Assembly (NCBI GenBank): GCA_017648105.1
Contig: JAGCJH010000047.1
Coordinates: forward strand, 1-52,039
DNA length: 52,039 nt
From: Tidjanibacter sp.
GTDB lineage: Bacteria; Bacteroidota; Bacteroidia; Bacteroidales; Rikenellaceae
Reading direction: 5' to 3'
Positions within the stretch are counted from its first letter, which is position 1, and every line of letters begins with the position of its first letter. Below are positions 17,941 to 26,498 of the stretch, piece by piece. The translations under genes and the position numbers were made by a program. The notes under the pieces are model-generated. The model did not search any database, was not told where the DNA came from, and saw only the letters and a program-made list of their open reading frames with translations.

Positions 17941-20900
17941 TTAGTTTACCCTACCGAGCACTACGCACTGGTGTGCACCGAGGGTTACTGTGTAGCTCGA
18001 ACCGAGATTCTCCTTCTTGCCAGTGAGAATGTTGGTCCACTCGCCACTCTGGGGAACACTCACGGTGGTAGTTGCGCTATTTGCACTAAGGTTTGCAATT
18101 GCGATAACGCCACCATAGGAGTTGCTCAACACGAGGGTCTTGCCACCCATCGAGCCACCGCCCACATTCCAAGTCTTGCGGTGATTGTCACCCGAGTCGG
18201 ACGAGAAAATCTGAGGATTCTCGGTACGGAACGAGATAATCTTGCAAAGATTCTCATAGAGCGCAGTGCGGTTGACATCCTTATCGTAGCCGAGCTTCCA
18301 AGGAATAGGTTTGCGGTGGGTACGATACTGATCGCCATTGCCCAACTGACCCTTATCGTTCATATCAATCGAGTAGTCGTATGCCAACTCGCCAAACTGC
18401 CAAAGCATCTTAGGATAGGGCGAGAGGAACTCTACGGCGTAAAGACCAGTAAGCTGAGTAGTCACATTTGCCGAAGGGAAGTTGTCTTTGAGGTTGGATG
18501 CACCGTAGGCTTTAATCTTGTATGCAACCCTCTCCTCATCGTGGCTCTCTGCAAAACCTACACGACCGTAGGCACTGATGCTCGAAAAGTCGCTATCGCT
18601 ACCGTAGCCCATACCACTCTGGCAAGATGCGTTGTTGGCATTGCGCCAGAGCATAATGCCACGGTGTGCTGCGAGAACATCCTCCTCGCTCTTGTCGCAG
18701 AAGTGCTCGAAGATAATATATGCGTCACTACCACCCTCTGCCTCACGGATTGCATCGGCATACTCTTTGAGCCAATCGATACGCTGCTGCGAGTAACCAC
18801 TTGCATCGTAGTTGCCGGGGTTCTGAACGATACCCTTAGTCAAGTCGAAGCGGTAGCCATCGATGTTGTACTCTTTGAGCCAGAACCTAAGAACATCCTT
18901 GATGTAGGAACGGGTCTTGTGGTAGGTATGGTTGAGGTCGTGATATACGCTCCAATTGTGGGGTGCATCAACATTGAAGAAGGGGTTGTTTGAAGCGGTC
19001 TTGTTCTTCGACTGATCCCACCACATCTTAGCCCAGGGGAACTGACCGGTAGTGTGGTTGAACACAACATCGAGAATTACAGCAATACCCCTCTTGTGGC
19101 ACTCATCCACAAACCTCTTATAGTCCTCCTTCGTACCGTATGCCTTATCGGGAGCGAAGTAGAAGCAGGGGTTGTAGCCCCACGAATCGTTACCATCGAA
19201 CTCCTGAATGGGCAAAAGCTCAATAGCATTCACACCGAGAGCGTCGAGGTAGTCGAGGCGGTCGATAACAGCAGCAATGGTACCCTCTTCGGTAAAGTCA
19301 CGCACCAAAAGCTCATAGATAACGAGCGAGTTCTGGGTGGGACGGTCGAAGTTTGTAATATTCCAGCTATACTCCACCTCATTGGTCTCAAATACCGAAA
19401 CGATATCGGTGGTGTTTGCGGGATACTCCTTCAAGTCGGGATATACGGGCACAGGCTTGGGAAGTTTGCTCTGAGTTGCGTCGTCATAGTAGTAGTTGAT
19501 CCACGAGTCGTTCCAAGGATCGAGAACCTTCTCACTATATGGGTCGCCCACACGGATAGTACCATCCACGAGGAACTGGTATGCATACTCGGTGTTGGGT
19601 TTGAGGTTGCTAACAGTTGTCCAGAAGTAGTCGCCATCCCTCTTCATCATATACTCATTTGAAGGAGCAAAGCCATTGAAGTCACCAAGAAGGATTACCT
19701 GATTTTTGCCGGGAGCGTAGAGTACAACGGTAGCCTCCGAACCATTTATGGTAACACCCTCCTTAACACCTGCGGGGCGAGCCATATTCTCGGTTGCACC
19801 AAGAGCAGCAACAGTAACGCTTGCACTTGCAGTAGCGCCATTGGCGTCGGTAGCGACAGCCTCAAACACAAGGTCGCCAACCTCCGACACGGTGTGGTCA
19901 TAGGAGATCTGGCTGTAATTGGAAGTTGCCACCTCGGAGCCATTGAGCATAAGAGAGATGCTCTTGGCATTCTGTGCCGCAGCCCTAACGCTCACAACAT
20001 CGCCCATTGCAACAATCTCGCCGTGCGAGGGGGATACGAACTTCACAACAAACTCGCTTGCATCCACGAGATCTACATAGATATCCTGACCGTTGTTCTT
20101 CACCTCTTTGGTACCACCGCTGGTGCGGAATACGAATGCGAGCTGTTTGAGCTCCTCGCCCTCGGGCACACCGTAGAACTCACGGGGACCACCGGGAATC
20201 AAGAGTGCGAAAATGGAACCACCAATGTGGGTCAAACGGCAGTCTGCCGCATCCTCGTCCCACGCGTGTTTCACATACTTCCAGTCATCACCACTGGTAC
20301 TGTTGCTGGTAATAACACCAGTGTGTGCATAGAGAACATCTTTGCTGGTCACATCGGTACCCTCAGTGTTGAGCACGACAACAACATCGCTGGTGGTATC
20401 GGGAGCAACGAGCGAAGGAAGAGTCGAAATCAAGGGCCAAGCGAGAGTGGGATCTACATCGTCAATCGAGGGGTTGTCCTGAATGATGATGTCGTTCTCA
20501 ATCCTCTCAAACTCCATAGCACCATCATTCTCGGTTACCCAGTCAGTAACAGAGGGGGTGAAGGTACCCTTTAAGCTCTCATTTGCGAGCGAGAGGGTCG
20601 AGCCGTATGCCTTACCAGACTCAAAGGTGGTCTCTGCAATCTCATAGCGGAAGAGTTTGCCCGAAGTAGTATTGATCGAGATAACCGAGCCCGACACAGT
20701 CTGGGGAGCCACGATGAGCACATAAGCCGACTTGTCGCCCATAGTCACAGCTGCGGGGATGAAGTCGCTCTTGGTGTTGCTGGGAACGACACTCTTGGTG
20801 GCGTATTTGTAGGTCACAACATTCGAGAGGTTCGACACGGTAATCGACTCTATAGTCTCGTTTTTGGGATTCTCAATCACCATCTCCATCTTGGACAAGA

Positions 20901-21390
20901 TATGCTTGAAGGGGAGCTCAACCTCTTTGTTGGTAGGTTTCGAGGTGGCGTAGGCAAACATAAGGTCAGAAGCCTTGTATGCCTGCTTGGTGCTCTGGTC
21001 TGTATTGAGGCTCATCGAGTAGCCATTGTCTGCCGAATATGCACCTTTCGACCAGTAGGGCGAATAAGCAATGAGTTCTGCCTCAACCTCTGCTTCGCCG
21101 TGCCAGTAGCGGGGCTGTGAGCTACCAAACTTACCATCGGAGTAGGTAAATTTGGAGTTGTTGAGGTGTAACTTCGAGGGAGTGATGATGTGCAAACCAA
21201 TTGCATCACCCTCTTCAAACGAGCCATCAGCAACACCACCCGTAGCCTCAAAGTTCTCGATTGTGGCTTTGATCTTGATGGTATTTCCCAGATCCTCCTC
21301 AGGACCCTGCTCGCAGGAGGTCATAAGCGCAGCGGCTGCAAGCAGTGCAGCGCTCATAATCTTCATTGTGCTAAAAAACTGTTTTTTCAT
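17941..21390 (-). CDS. Surface alpha-amylase lipoprotein with fimbrillin-like N-terminal domain
   Basis: A 1149-residue lipoprotein (lipobox ALMTSCEQ, Cys26). Residues about 37-285 look like a fimbrillin-like (Mfa-like) domain: a FEEGDAIGL opening, AELIAYSPYW, SDLMFAYA, LPFKHILSKMEM, IVAPQT and a FESGKAYGSTLSLA ending. Residues about 330-445 resemble a starch-binding CBM26/DUF4961-type module, 450-530 an Ig-like module and 540-640 a CBM48-like domain (VILLGDFNGF). The GH13 barrel follows: DVVFNHT (region I), GYRFDLTKG (Asp849), IIFEHF (Glu895) and ESHDEERV (Asp951). It takes the place of SusG, cutting starch at the surface. It lies 18 bp after the MFS gene. Confidence 0.88.
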   Translation of the reverse strand: MKKQFFSTMKIMSAALLAAAALMTSCEQGPEEDLGNTIKIKATIENFEATGGVADGSFEEGDAIGLHIITPSKLHLNNSKFTYSDGKFGSSQPRYWHGEAEVEAELIAYSPYWSKGAYSADNGYSMSLNTDQSTKQAYKASDLMFAYATSKPTNKEVELPFKHILSKMEMVIENPKNETIESITVSNLSNVVTYKYATKSVVPSNTKSDFIPAAVTMGDKSAYVLIVAPQTVSGSVISINTTSGKLFRYEIAETTFESGKAYGSTLSLANESLKGTFTPSVTDWVTENDGAMEFERIENDIIIQDNPSIDDVDPTLAWPLISTLPSLVAPDTTSDVVVVLNTEGTDVTSKDVLYAHTGVITSNSTSGDDWKYVKHAWDEDAADCRLTHIGGSIFALLIPGGPREFYGVPEGEELKQLAFVFRTSGGTKEVKNNGQDIYVDLVDASEFVVKFVSPSHGEIVAMGDVVSVRAAAQNAKSISLMLNGSEVATSNYSQISYDHTVSEVGDLVFEAVATDANGATASASVTVAALGATENMARPAGVKEGVTINGSEATVVLYAPGKNQVILLGDFNGFAPSNEYMMKRDGDYFWTTVSNLKPNTEYAYQFLVDGTIRVGDPYSEKVLDPWNDSWINYYYDDATQSKLPKPVPVYPDLKEYPANTTDIVSVFETNEVEYSWNITNFDRPTQNSLVIYELLVRDFTEEGTIAAVIDRLDYLDALGVNAIELLPIQEFDGNDSWGYNPCFYFAPDKAYGTKEDYKRFVDECHKRGIAVILDVVFNHTTGQFPWAKMWWDQSKNKTASNNPFFNVDAPHNWSVYHDLNHTYHKTRSYIKDVLRFWLKEYNIDGYRFDLTKGIVQNPGNYDASGYSQQRIDWLKEYADAIREAEGGSDAYIIFEHFCDKSEEDVLAAHRGIMLWRNANNASCQSGMGYGSDSDFSSISAYGRVGFAESHDEERVAYKIKAYGASNLKDNFPSANVTTQLTGLYAVEFLSPYPKMLWQFGELAYDYSIDMNDKGQLGNGDQYRTHRKPIPWKLGYDKDVNRTALYENLCKIISFRTENPQIFSSDSGDNHRKTWNVGGGSMGGKTLVLSNSYGGVIAIANLSANSATTTVSVPQSGEWTNILTGKKENLGSSYTVTLGAHQCVVLGRVN

Positions 21391-21408
21391 AAGTGGGATT
21401 TATTTGGA

Positions 21409-22764
21409 TTATTTTGATTTTTTCGTCTTGATAGCGAAAACTGCAAGCGAAGCAATCACGAGCGAGATACCTGCAATCACAAGCATCACACCCTGACCAC
21501 TCTGCACCTGTGCGCCATTGGCGAGAGTTACCATTTCGCCACCGAAGGTCTTGAAGAGGAAGCCACCAACGAGCGCTGCCACAATCTGGGGCAAGCAAAT
21601 GGTGCAGTTGAAAAGACCGAGGTAGGTACCCATAGCCTTACCCGAAAGCGAGTTGGTGAGCATCGCAAAAGGCATTGCGAGCATTGCCGCCCAAGCGCAA
21701 CCAATCAGGAGGAAGGATATGAAGAGCATATACTGGTTGGTGATGAAGTAGGTCGAGATGAAACCCACAGCACCGAGCAACAAGCTCACCGAGTATGCCA
21801 CCTTTTCCTTGCGGAACAAGGGAAGAACAAGCGCCCAAAGAATAGAGCCTACCGCCTGAACTGCGAAGAGTACGCCAGTCCAGTCACCTGCGCTCTGGAA
21901 GGCTGCCGACTTAGCATCCACTGTGCCCCAAACATTCTCAGCAATAGCACCAGTGGTGTTGTTCCACATATAGAGGAACGCAAACCAGCAGAAGAACTGC
22001 ACAAGACCAATCTGCCAGAAAGCCTTAGGAGCATCTGCAAGGAGCTTGATGATGTTGGTCTTCTCTTTCTTATCCTCTTTCACCTCGGGTTTGATGCCGT
22101 GGAACTCAGCATACTCTGTGGGGTTCATCTCCTTCACAGTTGCGCCAGTGTAGAGCACGCAGAGGATGAGGATGATTGCACCCACATAGAACGACCAAGT
22201 AACCGAAGCGGGAATCTGACCCTCAGGGGCGATGTTCGACACACCCACCCAAGTGAAGATGTAGGGGAAGAGATAGCCCACGAGCGAGCCAGCATTGCAA
22301 AGCAAGCTCTGGATGGAGTATGCCTTGGTCTTCTGCTCCTCATTTACCATATCGCCCACCATCATCTTGAAGGGCTGCATAGCCATATTGATGGAGGTGT
22401 CGAGCAACATAAGCATCACTGCACCGAAAGCGAGAGCCGCTTTGATGGTGAGATTGAAGCTACCCGAGTTGGGCAACAGAGCCATAACGATAACTGCAAT
22501 GATGGAGCCGATGTAGAGATAGGGTTTGCGACGACCCAGACGGCACCAAGTCTTATCGCTCATTGCGCCTACGATGGGCTGAACGATCATACCCATAAGG
22601 GGAGGCAACACCCAGAAGAAACTGAGGGTGTGGGGGTCTGCGCCGAGGGTTGCGAAAATGCGGCTAATGTTGGCACTCTGCAACGCATAGGCAATCTGTA
22701 CACCGAAGAATCCGAAACTCAGATTCCACATCTGCATAAACGAGAGATTTCTTTTGTTACTCAT
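21409..22764 (-). CDS. MFS oligosaccharide transporter (SLC45/GPH-like)
   Basis: A 451-residue inner-membrane transporter with about 12 membrane segments. The loop 2-3 motif SDKTWCRLGRRKPYLYIGS and the N-terminal SFMQMWNLSFGFFGVQIAYA are typical of the SLC45-like sucrose/maltose-type MFS carriers found in Bacteroidota starch and maltose loci. It probably imports maltose or maltooligosaccharides released in the periplasm. The start at 22764 (MSNKRNLSF) is preferred over the open frame to 22839, which adds an unrelated polar leader. It is the first gene of the seven-gene minus-strand starch operon. Confidence 0.9.
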   Translation of the reverse strand: MSNKRNLSFMQMWNLSFGFFGVQIAYALQSANISRIFATLGADPHTLSFFWVLPPLMGMIVQPIVGAMSDKTWCRLGRRKPYLYIGSIIAVIVMALLPNSGSFNLTIKAALAFGAVMLMLLDTSINMAMQPFKMMVGDMVNEEQKTKAYSIQSLLCNAGSLVGYLFPYIFTWVGVSNIAPEGQIPASVTWSFYVGAIILILCVLYTGATVKEMNPTEYAEFHGIKPEVKEDKKEKTNIIKLLADAPKAFWQIGLVQFFCWFAFLYMWNNTTGAIAENVWGTVDAKSAAFQSAGDWTGVLFAVQAVGSILWALVLPLFRKEKVAYSVSLLLGAVGFISTYFITNQYMLFISFLLIGCAWAAMLAMPFAMLTNSLSGKAMGTYLGLFNCTICLPQIVAALVGGFLFKTFGGEMVTLANGAQVQSGQGVMLVIAGISLVIASLAVFAIKTKKSK

Positions 22765-22817
22765 AGCGATTTGTTTAATTATTTTATTGTTGTTTGTTGC
22801 TCTTTTTGTGGTGTTTC

Positions 22818-22842
22818 GGCACTCATTTTGGGCACTCATTTT
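22818..22842. promoter_or_regulatory. 12-bp tandem direct repeat upstream of the starch operon
   Basis: GGCACTCATTTT occurs at 22818-22829 and again at 22831-22842 (13-bp period), 54-78 bp before the operon's first start codon. No TAnnTTTG promoter is visible for this operon, so activation through such repeats is plausible. Confidence 0.45.
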
Positions 22843-22981
22843 ACCCCATTTTTGACCCCCTCACACCTATTATTATAAATAAAACTTCGCAATTTACAGT
22901 TTTTTGTGGAATTATCATCATTTTTTTGACGAATAGCATAATTTTCCCGACGAGCGAGGAAAAATTTTGTTCCGAGAATAG

Positions 22982-23012
22982 TTTGGAATACCACAAAAAA
23001 GGCGTATCTTTG
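22982..23012 (+). promoter_or_regulatory. Canonical Bacteroidota promoter (TTTG-N19-TATCTTTG)
   Basis: TTTG at 22982-22985 and TATCTTTG at 23005-23012 are separated by exactly 19 bp, a full match to the primary sigma consensus. It drives the gene starting at 23048 and probably the four-gene group through the LytTR regulator. Confidence 0.85.
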
Positions 23013-23047
23013 AAAACCTAAAACCTAGTTTATAAAGAGATAACCTT

Positions 23048-24106
23048 ATGAAAAAAAGTCGTTGTGCAAAGATTTTATTGGCACTTATTTTCACATTTGC
23101 TTCTCTCTCCGCACACGGAAAAATCTACTATAAATACGAGCCTTATTTTAAGGTCAAGGTCTTCGCCAAGCCATCTACTGACTCTGAATTACTTGGTCAA
23201 ATTAGGGACGAGGTGATCGAAACCGAGTTTAGCGATCTCGAATCTCAGTGGATTGAAATACCTTACGAGGGAGGCGTTGGATATATTCTTCGATACGATG
23301 TATGCTTCCTCGGGGAGAAGCGCACGGGTAAAGATGATATCACTTATAACAAGAAGCTCGATATGGTGGCAGAAAAGATAGGGCATCCTTGTAGCGAGCA
23401 GACAACTTTGATACTCACATCCATTGCCGCATTCTTCTCTCTGATAGCAATCTTCCTTCCTCGAATTAAGGGGAAAGGTGGCTGGATTTCAGGATTTTGC
23501 CTTCTGGCAGTTTCAATACTCATTTTGACTTACATTGCCCTGTTTTGTGGCTACCTGCCAGATATGGGATTGGATGACACAATCGAGTTGTTCCTACACC
23601 CCGTTTTGCTGATTCTTGTCTATAAAGCGGCACAATCCGTGTATTATAGTATGGGTAACTACAAGGGCGTAGAGGTGAAGTGGAATTGGGGGTTCCTTCT
23701 TGCGATGGCTGGCGGAGCTTGCTTGTATGCAAATAGGGAGTTCTTCTGGAATATGGACGATCAAATCCTCGTTGGCTACGCCATTGCCCAGCTGCTATTC
23801 TCCGCATACATCGCCATTTGTCTTAGATCCTCGCTGGCAATTCCCGTTGCAATATCGTGGTGGGTACTCTCTTTTGTGATAATGAATTTGACTTATGTAG
23901 CAGTTCCTGCCATTTTGATAATTCTTGTAGTGCTTGTGACACTCCTTGTTTTGGGCTCGGCAATGAGCGCTGCGGGAATCTTTGGCGGACAATTCTTTGT
24001 AACCACAAGTGGCACAATCTTGAAGAGCATATTCGGTGGCGGATATGTAGATTCTCAGGGTAACAAATATCACGATGTTGGTGGCGGTAGGGTTACAAGA
24101 GATTGA
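23048..24106 (+). CDS. Membrane protein with N-terminal SH3-like domain, unknown function
   Basis: A 352-residue protein with a signal peptide (residues 1-25, LSAHG). An SH3b-like segment follows at about 28-95 (KVKVFAKPSTDSELLGQI, WIEIPYEGGVGYILRYDV), which would face the periplasm. Six or so membrane helices run from about residue 117 to 305, and the tail is Gly-rich (GGGYVDSQGNKYHDVGGGRV). SH3b domains often contact peptidoglycan or peptides. Because a LytS-type kinase lies two genes downstream on the same strand, it could be an envelope-sensing component of that system. That is inference from position only. I do not recognise the full-length family. Confidence 0.75.
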   Translation: MKKSRCAKILLALIFTFASLSAHGKIYYKYEPYFKVKVFAKPSTDSELLGQIRDEVIETEFSDLESQWIEIPYEGGVGYILRYDVCFLGEKRTGKDDITYNKKLDMVAEKIGHPCSEQTTLILTSIAAFFSLIAIFLPRIKGKGGWISGFCLLAVSILILTYIALFCGYLPDMGLDDTIELFLHPVLLILVYKAAQSVYYSMGNYKGVEVKWNWGFLLAMAGGACLYANREFFWNMDDQILVGYAIAQLLFSAYIAICLRSSLAIPVAISWWVLSFVIMNLTYVAVPAILIILVVLVTLLVLGSAMSAAGIFGGQFFVTTSGTILKSIFGGGYVDSQGNKYHDVGGGRVTRD

Positions 24107-24149
24107 TAAGAACAACACAAACCTAAAACAGATCTAAACCGATTATTAA

Positions 24150-24503
24150 ATGGACACAAAGCTGACTAAATGTAGTTGGGCTATTCATCTTTTTGCCATT
24201 GCCCACATCGCCGCATCGTACCTCACCTCACTGTGGGGTATGAACGATGAATTTGTGCTCTCGCTACTGACAATTTCAATGATTGTGCTGACCACTCACA
24301 TCTATGGTTTGCCCTTGGAAGTGTCGGCAGCGCTCGCTGTGTTGAGTTGTTTTGCGGGCTTCTATCTTGGTACTCTCGGTGGCGATTGGCTCCTCTCGTC
24401 GGGAGTTGATTTCCTGATAAAATACGCCAACGAAATCACCACCTTTGTCGTGACCGAAATTCTCGGCTGGACAACGATGCTCATTGCCATAAAACGCAAG
24501 TAA
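24150..24503 (+). CDS. Small polytopic membrane protein, unknown
   Basis: A 117-residue protein almost entirely made of four hydrophobic segments (about 10-28, 34-54, 57-78 and 90-112). No family is recognised. It lies 43 bp after the SH3-domain gene and 10 bp before the LytS-like kinase gene, so it is almost certainly cotranscribed. It may be an accessory membrane component of the sensor. Confidence 0.65.
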   Translation: MDTKLTKCSWAIHLFAIAHIAASYLTSLWGMNDEFVLSLLTISMIVLTTHIYGLPLEVSAALAVLSCFAGFYLGTLGGDWLLSSGVDFLIKYANEITTFVVTEILGWTTMLIAIKRK

Positions 24504-24513
24504 TCAGCAGGAT

Positions 24514-25518
24514 ATGAACAAAGAGCTCATCCGAATAATTGCCGTCATCATCTCGATTTTTCTACTCCGAATTGGGATTGTAAACATCAATAATCAGATT
24601 GGTGTTCTCGGCGGTTTTGATGTCTTCGACGCCATCGGATTGATACTCTACGACCCTATGAATCTTGCCCTCACACTCTCCTCCTCGCTGCTATTGGGCT
24701 ACCTCACAAATCGCATCGAGTGGATAAAAAAACGACTGCCACTGAGGATTCTCTCGTGGGTTGCAATTGTGGCAATTTGTGCCCTTCTTTCGACCTACAT
24801 TGCAGCCCGAAATAGTGGCATTATGGAGTGGGGTGCGGAGCGCTATTCGTTGCTCTTTGCCTCATCTGTTCTCTGTGCCATAATCCTCGTGGGACTCCAC
24901 CTCTGGCTCTGGTTTCGCTCCTCCCGAAAATACTTTTCGAGGGTGCTCGCCAAGAGTGAGCGCACGCAGTTCCAATACTCCCAACTCAAACGACAGCTCA
25001 ACCCCCACTTCCTCTTCAACAGCCTCTCCATCCTCGATTATCTCGTGCAGGAGCAGCAGACCGAGAGGGCGAGCGACTACATCAAAAAACTCGCAAACAT
25101 CTACCGCTACCTGCTCAAACAAGAGGATTACAAGACCATTGAACTCTCCAAAGAGCTCGACTTCCTACACCTATATATTGATATTATGAGGGAGCGTTTC
25201 TTGGATGGTTTCACCGTTGAAATCGACATTCCGAGCCGTGCGCTCTCACGCAAAATTGTACCCTGCGGCTTGCAAGTACTCGTCGAAAATGCCTTCAAAC
25301 ACAACACCGCAACCTCCGCCACCAAACTCAACATCAGGATTTGGTGTGAGGGCGACAATGTGTTGGTTAGCAATAACATAAATCCTAAACAAAGCGCCCC
25401 CGACTCCAACGGCTTCGGACTCCGCAACCTGCGCACACAGTATAGTATGTTGGCAGACAAGGAGGTCGAGGTTGTGGAAGATGGCGCACACTTTACCGTA
25501 AAAGTTCCTTTATTATGA
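24514..25518 (+). CDS. LytS/YehU-type sensor histidine kinase
   Basis: A 334-residue kinase with about four N-terminal membrane segments (near 5-25, 38-62, 78-98 and 112-134) and a cytoplasmic His_kinase/HATPase region. The phospho-acceptor is His165 in QLNPHFLFNSLSILD. The ATPase N-box is VENAFKHN and the G-box is GFGLRNLRTQY. It overlaps the downstream LytTR regulator gene by four bases (ATGA), so the two form a cognate pair. The short loops between helices suggest sensing within or close to the membrane. Confidence 0.92.
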   Translation: MNKELIRIIAVIISIFLLRIGIVNINNQIGVLGGFDVFDAIGLILYDPMNLALTLSSSLLLGYLTNRIEWIKKRLPLRILSWVAIVAICALLSTYIAARNSGIMEWGAERYSLLFASSVLCAIILVGLHLWLWFRSSRKYFSRVLAKSERTQFQYSQLKRQLNPHFLFNSLSILDYLVQEQQTERASDYIKKLANIYRYLLKQEDYKTIELSKELDFLHLYIDIMRERFLDGFTVEIDIPSRALSRKIVPCGLQVLVENAFKHNTATSATKLNIRIWCEGDNVLVSNNINPKQSAPDSNGFGLRNLRTQYSMLADKEVEVVEDGAHFTVKVPLL

Positions 25519-26282
25519 GAGTATTGATAATTGAAGATGAAATCCCATCGAGGCTCAACCTCCAACGAGCAATCTCGACCATCGCCCCCGACCTCAGCAT
25601 CGTGGGGAGCATAGGCTCTGTGGCGGAGGCTGTGGAGTGGTTCGACAACCACCCCGAGGGTGCAGAACTCATCTTTATGGATGTGCAGCTCAGCGACGGC
25701 TTGTGCTTCGACATTTTCAAGCGCACAAGGGTTACCGGTAGGGTTGTAATCACAACCGCCTATGACCACTATGCGCTCGACGCATTCAAGATTCACTCGG
25801 TGGATTACCTGCTCAAACCCATTGAGCGAGAGGCACTAAGCAACGCCATCAACCACTGTCGCAACCTCACCACAAACGCCCCAAGCGGGAGCATTGATTA
25901 TCAAAAACTGGCTGAACTTTTCTCACCCAAGACCACCTCGTGGAAGGATCGTTTTCTCGTGAAGGTGGGCGACAAAATCATCCTTATAAGGGTGGAGAAC
26001 ATCGCCTTCTTCTACTCCGAGAACAAGACCACCTTCCTCGTTACGGATGAGAATCGTGAGTATATTGTCGATGAGTCGCTCGATGCCATTGAGTGCAAAC
26101 TCAACCCCGCAGTCTTCTTCCGCATCGGTCGTTCCTACATCGTCGCCCTTTCGCAGATTCAGGTTGTGACGAAGCATTTTGGCTCACGCCTGAAAGTGCA
26201 GTTGCGCTCCTCACGCCGTGATGACCTCTTTGTATCCCGTGCCCGCACGAGCGAATTCCTCGACTGGCTCAACGGCAATTAG
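25515..26282 (+). CDS. LytTR-family response regulator
   Basis: A 255-residue two-domain regulator. The receiver domain (1-115) has the phospho-acceptor Asp in LIFMDVQLSDG, the switch Thr in VVITTAYDHYALDAF and the Lys in VDYLLKPIE. The C-terminal LytTR DNA-binding domain (about 145-250) includes KIILIRVENIAFFYSENK, FFRIGRSYIVALSQI and the ending FLDWLNGN. It is coupled to the LytS-like kinase. Standing between the starch operon and pulA, with no SusR present, it is a candidate regulator of starch genes. No binding test can be made from sequence alone. Confidence 0.92.
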   Translation: MRVLIIEDEIPSRLNLQRAISTIAPDLSIVGSIGSVAEAVEWFDNHPEGAELIFMDVQLSDGLCFDIFKRTRVTGRVVITTAYDHYALDAFKIHSVDYLLKPIEREALSNAINHCRNLTTNAPSGSIDYQKLAELFSPKTTSWKDRFLVKVGDKIILIRVENIAFFYSENKTTFLVTDENREYIVDESLDAIECKLNPAVFFRIGRSYIVALSQIQVVTKHFGSRLKVQLRSSRRDDLFVSRARTSEFLDWLNGN

Positions 26283-26343
26283 GTTCCGGCGCACACCAAC
26301 AACGCCTTTATCGTGCCCCACAGAGGGGTCGCACGCCACCCTC

Positions 26344-26394
26344 GCCCCATCGAAAACCACCATTTGTCCCTAAAAAATGGTTTCTCGTCGGGGC
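26344..26394 (+). terminator. Hairpin after the two-component genes, before pulA
   Basis: GCCCC (26344-26348) pairs with GGGGC (26390-26394). Inner CGA and AAACCA segments pair further with TGGTTT and TCG, with minor bulges, and a short T-rich stretch follows. It probably terminates the LytS/LytTR transcript or attenuates read-through into pulA. Confidence 0.45.
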
Positions 26395-26424
26395 TTTGTG
26401 TGTGCTTTGGAAAAAAATCACTAC

Positions 26425-26441
26425 CTTGCGCTTTGCGCAAG
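26425..26441. promoter_or_regulatory. 7-bp perfect inverted repeat upstream of pulA
   Basis: CTTGCGC and GCGCAAG are separated by TTT, 58 bp before the pulA start. It could be a small operator or leader hairpin. A TTTG lies at 26406-26409, but no standard -7 element follows. Confidence 0.35.
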
Positions 26442-26498
26442 AGTCCAACAGACCACAAGCGCACACAAGAGCGACGCAATAAACTCTTAAAAACATAT

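Noticed and set aside
26313..26498. N-terminal extension of the pullulanase
   Set aside because: The frame is open, but it runs through leader hairpins. The ATG at 26499 gives a proper lipoprotein signal peptide.
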